In this document: positions 42,858 through 51,441 of the stretch, in pieces
Layout: each line of letters starts with the position of its first letter
Numbering within the stretch: position 1 is the stretch's first letter
NCBI RefSeq assembly: GCF_003268775.1
Contig: NZ_QLSU01000006.1
Location: 248,001 to 312,000 of the forward strand
From: Paraburkholderia unamae
Lineage (GTDB): Bacteria; Pseudomonadota; Gammaproteobacteria; Burkholderiales; Burkholderiaceae
Reading direction: 5' to 3'
DNA: 64,000 nt
The notes under the pieces: model-generated
Databases searched by the model: none
Told to the model about the DNA's origin: nothing
Seen by the model: only the letters and a program-made list of their open reading frames with translations
Translations under genes and position numbers: made by a program

Positions 42858-43277
42858 CGGGAGAATCAGTCGATCAGGGGTCGAAGGCACGCGCGGCGCT
42901 GAAAATGAGCACAGCGATGTGCCGGGAAGCGAAAAGGCTAGATTCGCCAAACGCTTCCGGCAACCATTGATTCATGCAATCGATATGAGCGCTTTTTTGC
43001 CATTGCCTGATGCACGCAGGGCGAGCGCCGTTGAATAGCTTATGATTGCGCGCCGAGAATATTCAGAATCAATTCATATAATCGGAGTGCAGAATAATCC
43101 GCAAGTCGAATGCTAGGATTGAAACCCGCCGATCAACACGCCGCAGGAATGATGTCAGGTCGTGTTATTGCAGCGGATATCTCCAATCCAACGTCAATTT
43201 GATCTGCGAAGCGCCATGCAAGAACCGACGAGACTCAGTGCGTTTGCCAAACCTGGCGTACACGCGGCAGGTGGGCA
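42858..43277. promoter_or_regulatory. Divergent promoter region between ABC operons 1 and 2
   Basis: About 420 bp that are notably AT-richer than their surroundings between 43000 and 43200. A TATAAT hexamer is at 43077-43082, but no good -35 box lies 16-18 bp upstream. The region should hold the promoters of both divergent operons. No gene or clear operator was found. Confidence 0.5.
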
Positions 43278-44495
43278 ATGAGCATTGAAGTTCGCGTGCT
43301 GCGCGACACCGCCGATCTGCTGGCCGCGCTCACATTGTTTCGCTCCGCGATGATCGGCTTGCCTGCGCTGACCGTAGACGACGCCGTGCGTCTGGTCGGC
43401 ATGAGCGAGCCGGGGCGCAGCTATGGCGCGTTCGACGGTGGCACGCTGGTCGGCACGACGGAGTCTTACTCGGGCACGCTCACCGTGCCGGGCGGCGCGC
43501 GCGTGGCGCATGCCGCGGTGACGCACGTCGGGGTCGCGCCCGGTTGCACGCGGCGGGGCGTAGCCATGGCGTTGCTAGAACGCCAGTTGCGCGACGCGCA
43601 CGCCGCTGGCGACGTGGTGGCGACATTGCGGGCGTCGTCTGCCACGCTCTATGGCCGCTTCGGTTACGCAGTGGCGTCGTCCACGGCTACGGTCGAGATC
43701 GACACGCGGCATGCGCGCCTCGCCGTCGAGTGGCGGCCCGACGCGGTGCGGCTCATCGACCCCGTGCAGGAGTGGGACACGATGCGCCACGTCTACGAAC
43801 GGCATCCACCGTTGCGCGCGGGCACGATCAGCCGCCCGCCGTACTGGTGGGCGAATGTCGCGCTGCGCGAGCGCGGTGCGCCCACCCCGCACTACCTGGC
43901 GACGCATGAAGGCCCCGACGGTCCGGACGGCTATGTGCGCTATCACGCGGCGGCCAGCGACGGCTGGTTCAGCGACCGGCAGCGAACGATCGTCGTCAGC
44001 GATTTCGTCGCGCGCACGCCGGGCGCTTCGGCGGATCTGCTCGGCCATGTGTTGTCGCGCGATATCGCGCATCGCATCGTAATCGCCAGTTGTGCGATCG
44101 ACGAGCCGTTTGGCTGGCTGCTCGACAACTATCGCGACGCGCGCGTGAGCGCGGTGGCCGATGAAACGTGGCTGCGCATTCTCGACGTGCGCGCGGCGCT
44201 TGCGGCGCGCTGCTACGGTCACTACGGCGGCGAGGCGGTCATCGAGATCGCCGACCCGCTCATTGCGGGTAACAGCGGGCGCTTTCATTTCTCGGAGCGC
44301 GGTGCGCAAGCGACGAGCCGTTCGCCGGATGTCGTGCTCGGCATCGACGCGCTTTCGGCGGTTTATCTCGGCGGCGTGCGCTGGTGGCAACTGGCGCGCG
44401 CGGGACGCCTCGACGTGCGCCACGCGCCCGCGCTCGACAGTCTCGACGCCTTGTTCGCTTGTGATGCGGCGCCGTTTAGCGGCACGCGTTTCTAG
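43278..44495 (+). CDS. Eis-like GNAT N-acetyltransferase
   Basis: A 405-residue acetyltransferase of the Eis type: an N-terminal GNAT domain with the acetyl-CoA motif VTHVGVAPGCTRRGVAMALLERQL (about residues 81-104), SATLYGRFGYAVAS, a second GNAT-like domain, and a C-terminal SCP2-like domain ending near RAGRLDVRHAPALDSLDALFA. Eis proteins acetylate amines on aminoglycosides and peptides. It opens ABC operon 2, 42 bp before the binding protein, so it may modify the imported or a toxic related compound. Confidence 0.85.
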   Translation: MSIEVRVLRDTADLLAALTLFRSAMIGLPALTVDDAVRLVGMSEPGRSYGAFDGGTLVGTTESYSGTLTVPGGARVAHAAVTHVGVAPGCTRRGVAMALLERQLRDAHAAGDVVATLRASSATLYGRFGYAVASSTATVEIDTRHARLAVEWRPDAVRLIDPVQEWDTMRHVYERHPPLRAGTISRPPYWWANVALRERGAPTPHYLATHEGPDGPDGYVRYHAAASDGWFSDRQRTIVVSDFVARTPGASADLLGHVLSRDIAHRIVIASCAIDEPFGWLLDNYRDARVSAVADETWLRILDVRAALAARCYGHYGGEAVIEIADPLIAGNSGRFHFSERGAQATSRSPDVVLGIDALSAVYLGGVRWWQLARAGRLDVRHAPALDSLDALFACDAAPFSGTRF

Positions 44496-44537
44496 CGCAG
44501 TCCGCTCCCCATCCTCTTTCAACTCAAAGCATTGACC

Positions 44538-46304
44538 ATGAAGGCAAAATTTCTGGAACGCGCGAAGCGGGCGGCGGGTTTCGCGGCGCTCGTCGCGCTT
44601 GGCGTGAATGCGGGCGGCGCGCATGCCGCATCGGCCGACGCGCCGCAGCGCGGCGGCACGCTGCGCATTGCCTCGTTGCAGCCCGATATCGACGCATTCG
44701 ATCCGCAGACCGGTTACAGCATCGATTCGTGGGAGATCCTGCGGGCGGTCACGCGCCAGCTGGTCACCTATCCCGGCTCGCCCGCCGGACTCAAGGACGA
44801 CACGAAGATCGTGCCCGATCTCGCGAAGTCGTGGGACGTGAGCGCGGACGGCAAGACCTATACGTTCCACCTGCGCGACGGCATCCGCTTCGCGGGCCCC
44901 ACGCAACGCCCGATTGTCGCGAAGGACTTCGTCTACACGATCAAGCGCTTCTGCGACCCCAACCGCCAGGTCGCGGCGGTCAACTATTTCAATCTCGCGT
45001 TCTCGGGATTCGCCGACTACTGCAAGGCCTTCTCGAAGGTGCCGACCGGCGATCTGGCCGCGGCACGCAAGTTCATCGACACGCATGACATCGCGGGCGT
45101 CTCCGCGCCCGACGACAAGACGCTCGTGCTGCGCTCCGACACGCGTAATTACGACTTTCTGAACATCCTGTCGATGAACTTCGTGTCGCCGTTGCCAGAA
45201 GAAGTCGCCTCGCGCTATTTTCCCGATTCGCAGGAGTTCCGGCGTAGTTTCCCGTCGAGCGGACCGTATTATGTGGAGTCCTATACGAGCGGCCAGCAAC
45301 TCACGCTCGCGAGAGTGCCCAACTACAACTACGCAAGCGACCCCGCGCGCCACGCCTACGCCGATCGCATCGTGATCGACTTCACCTCGAACAGCGAAGA
45401 CGCGGTCGTGCAGAAGATCCAGACGGGCGCGGCTGACCTTTCGCTGTATCTGGACGTGCCGCCGCTCGCGACGCTGCGCAGCTACCAGTTGCAGAACAGC
45501 CCGCAGTTGCATGCCTCGAACAGCGGCGCGGCGAACTTCATCGTCCTCAACGCGCGGCCCGAGGCACAGAGCGCGGGGGCCAATGCGCTGCGCAAGCTGC
45601 CCGTGCGCCAGGCGCTGGCTTACGGCGTGAACAAGGCGCATATCGTCCAGACGCAAGGCGGCACGATCGCCGCCGAGCCGCTCGGGCAGATCATCACGTC
45701 CACCACGCTCGGCTATCAGAAGTTCGACCCGTATGGCACCCCGCAGGACCGGGGCGATGCGCAGAAGGCGAAGGCGCTCCTCGCCGGGGCGGGCTACCCC
45801 GGCGGCGTGAGCTTCGACCTGGCTTATCGCGCCAATGCGCAGTTTTCGGCCATCGCGGTGACGCTCAAGGAAGACCTCGCCGCCTCGGGCATCAAGCTCA
45901 ACCTGCTGCCGATCCCGCCGACGCAGTTCCTCGCCTACCTGCAAGACCCGAAGAGCCGCTACGATCTCGCGCTCGCGCAGTTCGCCCCCGACTGGCAGGG
46001 GCCGAGCACGCGCATGCTGCTTGGCGGCTGGCTCGACTCCGACGCGTCGCCTTGCGGCAAGGGCAATAACTACGCGATCTGCTATCGCAATCCGCAATTG
46101 AACGCGCTCGCGGAAAAAGCGTTCCCCTCGGAGAATCCCGGCCCGATCTGGACCGAGGCGGATCGCCTCGTGTCGGCGGACCTGCCGTGGATTCCGCTGT
46201 TCGAAAAGTGCAAGGTGGCGATCACGTCCGACCGCGTCACGAACTGGGTGTGGTCCTCGCTCGCGGTGCAGGCCGACGTGACCAACATCGCGTTGCGCCA
46301 GTAA
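44538..46304 (+). CDS. Family 5 extracellular solute-binding protein (operon 2)
   Basis: A 588-residue DppA/OppA-family binding protein with a Sec signal peptide (RAAGFAALVALGVNAGGAHA before ASADA). Mature features are GGTLRIASLQPDIDAFDPQTG, FHLRDGIRFAGPTQRPIVAKDF and SSGPYYVESYTSGQQLTLAR. A TTG two codons upstream is in frame, but the ATG at 44538 is the better start. It feeds the ATPase and permeases encoded directly after it. Confidence 0.92.
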   Translation: MKAKFLERAKRAAGFAALVALGVNAGGAHAASADAPQRGGTLRIASLQPDIDAFDPQTGYSIDSWEILRAVTRQLVTYPGSPAGLKDDTKIVPDLAKSWDVSADGKTYTFHLRDGIRFAGPTQRPIVAKDFVYTIKRFCDPNRQVAAVNYFNLAFSGFADYCKAFSKVPTGDLAAARKFIDTHDIAGVSAPDDKTLVLRSDTRNYDFLNILSMNFVSPLPEEVASRYFPDSQEFRRSFPSSGPYYVESYTSGQQLTLARVPNYNYASDPARHAYADRIVIDFTSNSEDAVVQKIQTGAADLSLYLDVPPLATLRSYQLQNSPQLHASNSGAANFIVLNARPEAQSAGANALRKLPVRQALAYGVNKAHIVQTQGGTIAAEPLGQIITSTTLGYQKFDPYGTPQDRGDAQKAKALLAGAGYPGGVSFDLAYRANAQFSAIAVTLKEDLAASGIKLNLLPIPPTQFLAYLQDPKSRYDLALAQFAPDWQGPSTRMLLGGWLDSDASPCGKGNNYAICYRNPQLNALAEKAFPSENPGPIWTEADRLVSADLPWIPLFEKCKVAITSDRVTNWVWSSLAVQADVTNIALRQ

Positions 46305-46326
46305 CCGCATTTCGTGGACGACCCCC

Positions 46327-47961
46327 ATGGCGCTCCTGGAAATCAACGACCTGCGCGTGAGCTTCGGCGCGCAGGGCGCGCGTAACGAGGTGGTGAGCGG
46401 CGTGTCGTTCGCGGTGGATGCGGGCCGCACGCTGGCCGTGGTCGGCGAGTCGGGCTCGGGCAAGAGCGTCTCGCTGCTCGCGGCGACCGGCCTGCTCGGT
46501 CCCGGTGCCGAGGTCACGGGCAGTGTGCGCTTCGACGGCCGCGAGATCCTGCACCTGGACGCGCGGCAGTTGCGGGCGTTGCGCGGCGCGCGCATCGGCT
46601 ACGTGTCGCAGGACCCGTCGAGCAACCTGCATCCGCTCAAGCGTATCGGCGTGCAGATCGCGGAGGCGATCCGCGTGCATCGTCCGCTGCGCGCGCGTGC
46701 GTTGCGCGCGCGCGTGATCGAGTTGCTCACGGAGGTCGGGATTCGCGACCCCGAGCGCCGGATCGACGATTATCCGTGGCAGCTTTCCGGCGGCATGCGT
46801 CAACGCGTGATGATCGCGATGGCGATCGCGCTGAACCCGCAGCTGGTAATCGCCGACGAACCGACCACGGCGCTCGACGTCACGGTTCAGGCTTCGATCA
46901 TGCGCCTGCTGCGCCAGCTTCAGGCGCGCCACGGCACGGCGCTCGTCTTTGTGAGCCACGATCTCGCGCTCGTCTCGGACATCGCGGACCATCTCGTCGT
47001 CATGCAGCGCGGGCACGTGCGCGAATCGGGCGAAGCGCAAGCGGTGTATCGCGAGCCTTCGCATCCCTATACGCAGCAACTGCTCGAAGCGTCGCTGCCG
47101 TTGCGCGCGCCGTTGCGCCCGTCCGCACCGGCGGCGACGCCGTTGTTGCGGGTCGAGGCGGTCTCGCGCGTGCGCACGAGCCGCAGCGGCTGGCGTTCGC
47201 ACGCTCGCACGGTGCTCGACGCGGTGTCGTTCGACTTGCATGAGGGCGAGATTCTCGGTCTGGTTGGCGAGTCGGGCTCGGGCAAGTCGACCATCGGCCG
47301 CATCGTAGCGGGTTTCGACCGCCCCGACGGCGGCCGCGTGCTGCTCGACGGCGACGCTTATGCGCAAGCGGGGCGCGGCGCGCCACGTCTGCAAGCGACT
47401 ACGCGCCGCGCGATCCAGATGGTGTTCCAGGACCCGTACGGCTCGCTCAATCCGCGCCAGCGCGTGGCGACCGTACTGGCCGAGCCGTTCATCCTCCAGC
47501 GCAAGCTCACGGCCGCGCGCATCGAGCAGGAGGTCGCCGCGCTCGCGCAGCGCGTGGGACTGCCTCACGAATTGCTGGAGCGCTTTCCGGCGCAGCTTTC
47601 CGGCGGCCAGCGCCAGCGCGTCGCCATCGCGCGCGCGGTGGCGCTTCAGCCGCGCGTGGTGGTGGCCGACGAGCCCGTCTCAGCCCTTGACCTCACCACG
47701 CAGCGCCACATCGTGGCGTTGCTGCGCTCATTGCGCGACGCGCTGCGCGTGTCGTTCCTGTTCATCTCGCACGACCTGGCCGTGGTCGGCGAGCTTTGCG
47801 ATCGCGTGCTCGTGCTCGACGGCGGGCGCATCGTCGAAACCGGCCCGGCGCGCGAGGTGCTCGCGCACCCGCAACATCCCTACACCCGCAAGCTCGTCGA
47901 TTCCATTCCGGGGCGCGGGCAGCTATTCACTTCCGGTTTAGCGGAGCTCGATCATGTCTAG
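46327..47961 (+). CDS. Fused dual ATPase of peptide/opine ABC transporter 2
   Basis: A 544-residue protein with tandem ABC ATPase domains: Walker A GESGSGKS at residues 40-47 and again at about 313-321, with signatures LSGGMRQRVMIAMA and LSGGQRQRVAIARA. It is the same architecture as the ATPase of operon 1, but gene order differs (ATPase before the permeases). The last 8 nt overlap the next permease gene. Confidence 0.93.
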   Translation: MALLEINDLRVSFGAQGARNEVVSGVSFAVDAGRTLAVVGESGSGKSVSLLAATGLLGPGAEVTGSVRFDGREILHLDARQLRALRGARIGYVSQDPSSNLHPLKRIGVQIAEAIRVHRPLRARALRARVIELLTEVGIRDPERRIDDYPWQLSGGMRQRVMIAMAIALNPQLVIADEPTTALDVTVQASIMRLLRQLQARHGTALVFVSHDLALVSDIADHLVVMQRGHVRESGEAQAVYREPSHPYTQQLLEASLPLRAPLRPSAPAATPLLRVEAVSRVRTSRSGWRSHARTVLDAVSFDLHEGEILGLVGESGSGKSTIGRIVAGFDRPDGGRVLLDGDAYAQAGRGAPRLQATTRRAIQMVFQDPYGSLNPRQRVATVLAEPFILQRKLTAARIEQEVAALAQRVGLPHELLERFPAQLSGGQRQRVAIARAVALQPRVVVADEPVSALDLTTQRHIVALLRSLRDALRVSFLFISHDLAVVGELCDRVLVLDGGRIVETGPAREVLAHPQHPYTRKLVDSIPGRGQLFTSGLAELDHV

Positions 47962-48898
47962 AGGGTTGCCAGCCCTGTCACCGCCCGTAGCGGGCGCTCA
48001 ACCCGTGCGGCGCGCCGCCGGCATCACAGGCGTGCTGTTGCGCGAGCGCAGCGTGGTGGTGGGCTTGCTGATTGTGGTTTGCGTGGTGGCGGCGGCGCTG
48101 GCCGCGCCGCTCGTTGCCGCTTGGCTGGGCCACGGTCCCACGCAGCAGTTTCGCGACACGGCGCTCTCCGAAATGGGCTTGCCCGTGGGGCCCAGCCGCG
48201 CGTTCCCGTTCGGCGCCGACGACAACGGCCGCGACGTATTCGTGCGCACGCTCTATGGCGCGCGCCTCTCGCTGCTGATCGCGCTGCCCGCCACCACGCT
48301 CGCCATGGTCGTGGGCACGGTGATCGGACTCGTGGCGGGCTATCTGGGCGGGAACGCGGACCGCATTCTCTCGCAGGCCATCGACGTCACGCTCTCGTTT
48401 CCGTTCGTCGTCACCTCGCTCAGCCTGATCGCCTTCGCGCGCGGCGCGGACGGCACGAGCGTCGTGAACCCGGCCACGCTCGTCATCGTCGTCATCGCGC
48501 TCTTTTCGTGGACGTATTTCGCGCGGCTCGTGCGCGGCCTGACGCTCGCGCTGCGCAGCCAGCCGTTCGTGGAGGCGGCAGCGATGACGGGGGCGGGGCG
48601 CCTGCGCATTCTCTGGCGCGAGATCCTGCCGAACATCGCGCCCGCCGTGATCGTGTACTGGGCGGTTCAGTTGCCGAACAACATCATCGCGGAGGCGACT
48701 TTGTCCTTTCTCGGCGTGGGCGTGCAGGCGCCCACCGCAAGCCTCGGCAACATGATCGCCGATGCGCAGCGTTCATCGATGTACCAGGTGCAGCCGTGGT
48801 TCCTGCTGGGGCCTGGCATCATGCTGTTCCTGATCGTGGTGGGCTTCAACTCGCTGAGCTCGGGGCTGCGCGACGTGCTCGACCCGTCAAGACGTTAG
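47954..48898 (+). CDS. Peptide/opine ABC permease, DppC type (operon 2)
   Basis: A 314-residue inner-membrane permease. A first helix (VVVGLLIVVCVVAAALAAPLVAAWLG) and a periplasmic loop ending FPFGADDNGRDVFVRTLYGARLSL precede the core helices; the EAA loop is VEAAAMTGAGRLRILWREILPNIAPAV. It overlaps the upstream ATPase gene and is 11 bp from the DppB-type gene downstream. Confidence 0.92.
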   Translation: MSRGLPALSPPVAGAQPVRRAAGITGVLLRERSVVVGLLIVVCVVAAALAAPLVAAWLGHGPTQQFRDTALSEMGLPVGPSRAFPFGADDNGRDVFVRTLYGARLSLLIALPATTLAMVVGTVIGLVAGYLGGNADRILSQAIDVTLSFPFVVTSLSLIAFARGADGTSVVNPATLVIVVIALFSWTYFARLVRGLTLALRSQPFVEAAAMTGAGRLRILWREILPNIAPAVIVYWAVQLPNNIIAEATLSFLGVGVQAPTASLGNMIADAQRSSMYQVQPWFLLGPGIMLFLIVVGFNSLSSGLRDVLDPSRR

Positions 48899-48909
48899 GA
48901 AAACTGACC

Positions 48910-49899
48910 ATGCCAAATCTGCTGCTGCGTCTGCTGCGGACCGTATCGACGCTCCTGATCGTCCTCTTCGCGACCTTTCTGATCACGCGCCTCGCGTATC
49001 AGGACCCCGCCGTGATGCTCGCGCCGCGCAACGCGAGCCAGCAGACGATCGACGCCGTGGCGCACGCGCTGCGTCTTGACGAGCCCTGGTATCGCCAGCT
49101 TGGCTACTACGTGTATCGCGGGCCCGATATTCAGGGCGCGCCCATGGGCCTCGCCCACTGGCCGCCCGCACTCGGCTATTCGTTCCGCCACCAGGCGCCC
49201 GTGACCGATCTGATTCTCGCGAAGGTGCCGGTCACGCTGTCGCTCGCGGCCGGGGCACTGTTTTTTTCGGCGATCTTTTCGGTCGCGCTCGGGGCGATCG
49301 CGGCGCGCTACGCAGGCTCGTGGATCGATCGCGGGCTCGCGACCGTCTCGTATGCGGCGCTCTCGGTGCCGACCTTCCTGAGCGGCATGCTCGCGTCGTA
49401 CTTCCTGTTTTATCACCTGTCGCTGCGCGGCATTCACCTGTTTCCGCCGGGCGGTTACGCGCCGCTCAGCGAGGGCGTGGGCGAATGGGCGCGGCACCTG
49501 CTGCTGCCGTGGCTCACGTTGTCGGTGGCGGAGGTGGGCGTGTTCCAGCGCATCGTGCGCTCGTCGATGCTCAACGTGCTGAGCGCCGACTATGTGCGCA
49601 CCGCGCGGGCCAAAGGCGTGCCCGAGTGGCAGGTGCAACTGCGCCACGCGTGGTCGGCGGCGCTCAATCCGGTGCTGGCGCTCGGCGGGCTGGAACTGGC
49701 CACGATCATGGGCGGCGCGATCGTCACGGAACAGATGTTCGGGCTCGACGGCGTGGGCCGTCTCGCGGTCACGTCCGCGCTCGACGGCGACTTTCCGGTC
49801 GTGATCGGCACCACCATTTTCGCGGCGTTCGTGTTCGTCGCGTGCACGCTGGCCGTCGATCTGATCGTGCGCTGGCGCGATCCCGCAAGCGCCGCTTAA
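48910..49899 (+). CDS. Peptide/opine ABC permease, DppB type (operon 2)
   Basis: A 329-residue permease with six helices, starting LLLRLLRTVSTLLIVLFATFLITRLA and carrying PVTDLILAKVPVTLSLAAGALFF and the EAA-type loop LSADYVRTARAKGVPEWQVQLRHAWSAALNPV. It pairs with the DppC-type product encoded just upstream. A DUF3088 gene and two luciferase-like genes follow on the same strand. Confidence 0.92.
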   Translation: MPNLLLRLLRTVSTLLIVLFATFLITRLAYQDPAVMLAPRNASQQTIDAVAHALRLDEPWYRQLGYYVYRGPDIQGAPMGLAHWPPALGYSFRHQAPVTDLILAKVPVTLSLAAGALFFSAIFSVALGAIAARYAGSWIDRGLATVSYAALSVPTFLSGMLASYFLFYHLSLRGIHLFPPGGYAPLSEGVGEWARHLLLPWLTLSVAEVGVFQRIVRSSMLNVLSADYVRTARAKGVPEWQVQLRHAWSAALNPVLALGGLELATIMGGAIVTEQMFGLDGVGRLAVTSALDGDFPVVIGTTIFAAFVFVACTLAVDLIVRWRDPASAA

Positions 49900-49940
49900 C
49901 CGAAGCAAAAAAGTCCTATCCACGAAGAGGCAAACACATC

Positions 49941-50285
49941 ATGAGCCGCGATCTGCTGTTATTGCTGGAACCGAACTTCACCGACCCGCGCCACCCAGGC
50001 GAGCGGTTTATCTGCCCGGACGGCGCGCCCATCGAAGGGCTGCTTGCGAGCGACCCGTCGAAAGTCGACCGGCTCGACGTGCGCCGCATTCCGTTCGAGC
50101 GTCCTCGCGCGGCGGTGATCGAGGCGCTGGACGCCGATCATCAGGGCTTGCCGGTGCTCGTGCTGGGCGACGAACTGCCCGCGCCCGCCGATGCGCTGAC
50201 GCTGGGCGAGCGGCGTTTCGTGACCGACACCCGGCGCATTCTCGACCTGCTGGCCGAGCGTCACGGCTTTGCCAAGGTGCATTGA
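49941..50285 (+). CDS. DUF3088-family protein
   Basis: A 114-residue protein of the DUF3088 family: FICPDGAPIEGLLAS, RLDVRRIPFERPRAAVIEALD, QGLPVLVLGDE and TDTRRILDLLAERHGFAKVH. The fold is probably thioredoxin-like, but the motif where relatives have CPxC reads CPDG, leaving one cysteine. Function is unknown. It lies in ABC operon 2, 41 bp after the permease, just before the luciferase-like genes, so a helper role for flavin chemistry or ligand handling is possible. Confidence 0.8.
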   Translation: MSRDLLLLLEPNFTDPRHPGERFICPDGAPIEGLLASDPSKVDRLDVRRIPFERPRAAVIEALDADHQGLPVLVLGDELPAPADALTLGERRFVTDTRRILDLLAERHGFAKVH

Positions 50286-50436
50286 GTCGCCGCATTTTGT
50301 CCGTCGAAGCCGTGCGACGTCACGACGTTACGATGACCCGTACGGCTCGTCCTTTTAGCGTGAGCGTCGCTTGCCACGGTGCGCAATCCGCCACCCGTTC
50401 CCGGCAGCACGCGCCGCGCAACAGTGGAGAACCAGA

Positions 50437-51441
50437 TTGCCTGTTCCCTTGCACATCGGAATCGAACTTCCCGGAGCGGATCTGCTTGCCGCTTTGGCAT
50501 CGCCAGCCGGCGACGCCGTGCGCGCGCTCGATGCGAGCGGCGCGGCGTACGCCGTGATCGGCGGCGAGCGCGACGATGAGGCGCCTCGCGTGGCGCCCAG
50601 CCCGACCGTGACCGCCGCGCTGCTCGCGCGCCATACGCGGCGTATCGGCCTGGTGGCCGCCGCCTCGCCGCAGCGCGATCACCCGTACAACATCGCACGA
50701 CGCAGCGCTTCGCTCGATCACTTCAGCGAGGGCCGCGCGGGACTGCTGGCCTTGCGGCACGATCGCGCCACGGCGCTCGGTCTTGGCGAGACATCCGCCT
50801 GGACCGACGCGCCCGCCGATGCCGCGACGCTTGCCGAAGCGCTCGTCGCCGTACGCAAGCTCTGGCGGACCTGGCCGCTCGAATCGCTCGACGACGATCC
50901 GTCCGTGTCGAGCCGTGCCGTAGTGCGCCTCGCCGTGCACGAAGGCCTCTTTCCAACACGCGGGCCGCTGAACAGCCCCGCCACGCCGCAAGGCGAGCCG
51001 GTGGTGTTCTGGCGCTGGCACGCCCACGCAAGCGTTGCCGCGGAACTGGCGGCTTTGCGCGAGGCGGACGTCGTGCAGGTGAACGCGGCGAACCTGGGCG
51101 GCTTCCTGCGCGCTGCCGCCGACGTGCTCGACCGCGCGCATGCGAGCGGCGAGCCGATCCAGGTGCATGTTCGAACGCCGTGGACGCCGGCGCTCGATGC
51201 GCAACTGAGCGAATGGCGCGGCCATGCGCACGTGGTCGGCGTCACGCTGCTTGCCCGCGAGGGAGAACTGGCCGCGTGGCTCGCGCAAGGCTCGCTCGCC
51301 CGGCTGACGAGCGAATCGTCCGTGAACGCGCCCACGCACGCCAACACGCTGCGCGCGCGCCTTGGCATCGCGCGCCGCGCCGACCCCGACCTGAGCGGCC
51401 ACGCGCCCGCTTTCGAACCCGTCAACAAGGTGGCCGCATGA
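50437..51441 (+). CDS. Short luciferase-like (LLM) flavin protein
   Basis: A 334-residue protein with luciferase-like features (VTAALLARHTRRIGLVAAASPQRDHPYNIARRSASLDHFSEGR, then ADAATLAEALVAVRKLW), but much shorter than the 430-460 residue NtaA-type enzymes here and lacking the QAGGSxxG phosphate-binding stretch. The start is the TTG at 50437, preceded by GGAG at good spacing; no suitable ATG exists. Its stop overlaps the ATG of the full-length monooxygenase that follows, suggesting the two products work as a pair, as LuxA and LuxB do. It may be a non-catalytic or altered-specificity subunit. Confidence 0.75.
   Translation: MPVPLHIGIELPGADLLAALASPAGDAVRALDASGAAYAVIGGERDDEAPRVAPSPTVTAALLARHTRRIGLVAAASPQRDHPYNIARRSASLDHFSEGRAGLLALRHDRATALGLGETSAWTDAPADAATLAEALVAVRKLWRTWPLESLDDDPSVSSRAVVRLAVHEGLFPTRGPLNSPATPQGEPVVFWRWHAHASVAAELAALREADVVQVNAANLGGFLRAAADVLDRAHASGEPIQVHVRTPWTPALDAQLSEWRGHAHVVGVTLLAREGELAAWLAQGSLARLTSESSVNAPTHANTLRARLGIARRADPDLSGHAPAFEPVNKVAA

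Noticed and set aside
43575..46595. A 1006-codon open frame on the minus strand opposite the Eis-like and binding-protein genes
   Set aside because: The plus-strand genes have clear families and motifs; the antisense product is rich in Arg, Ala and His with no domain, as expected from a mirror frame in GC-rich coding DNA.
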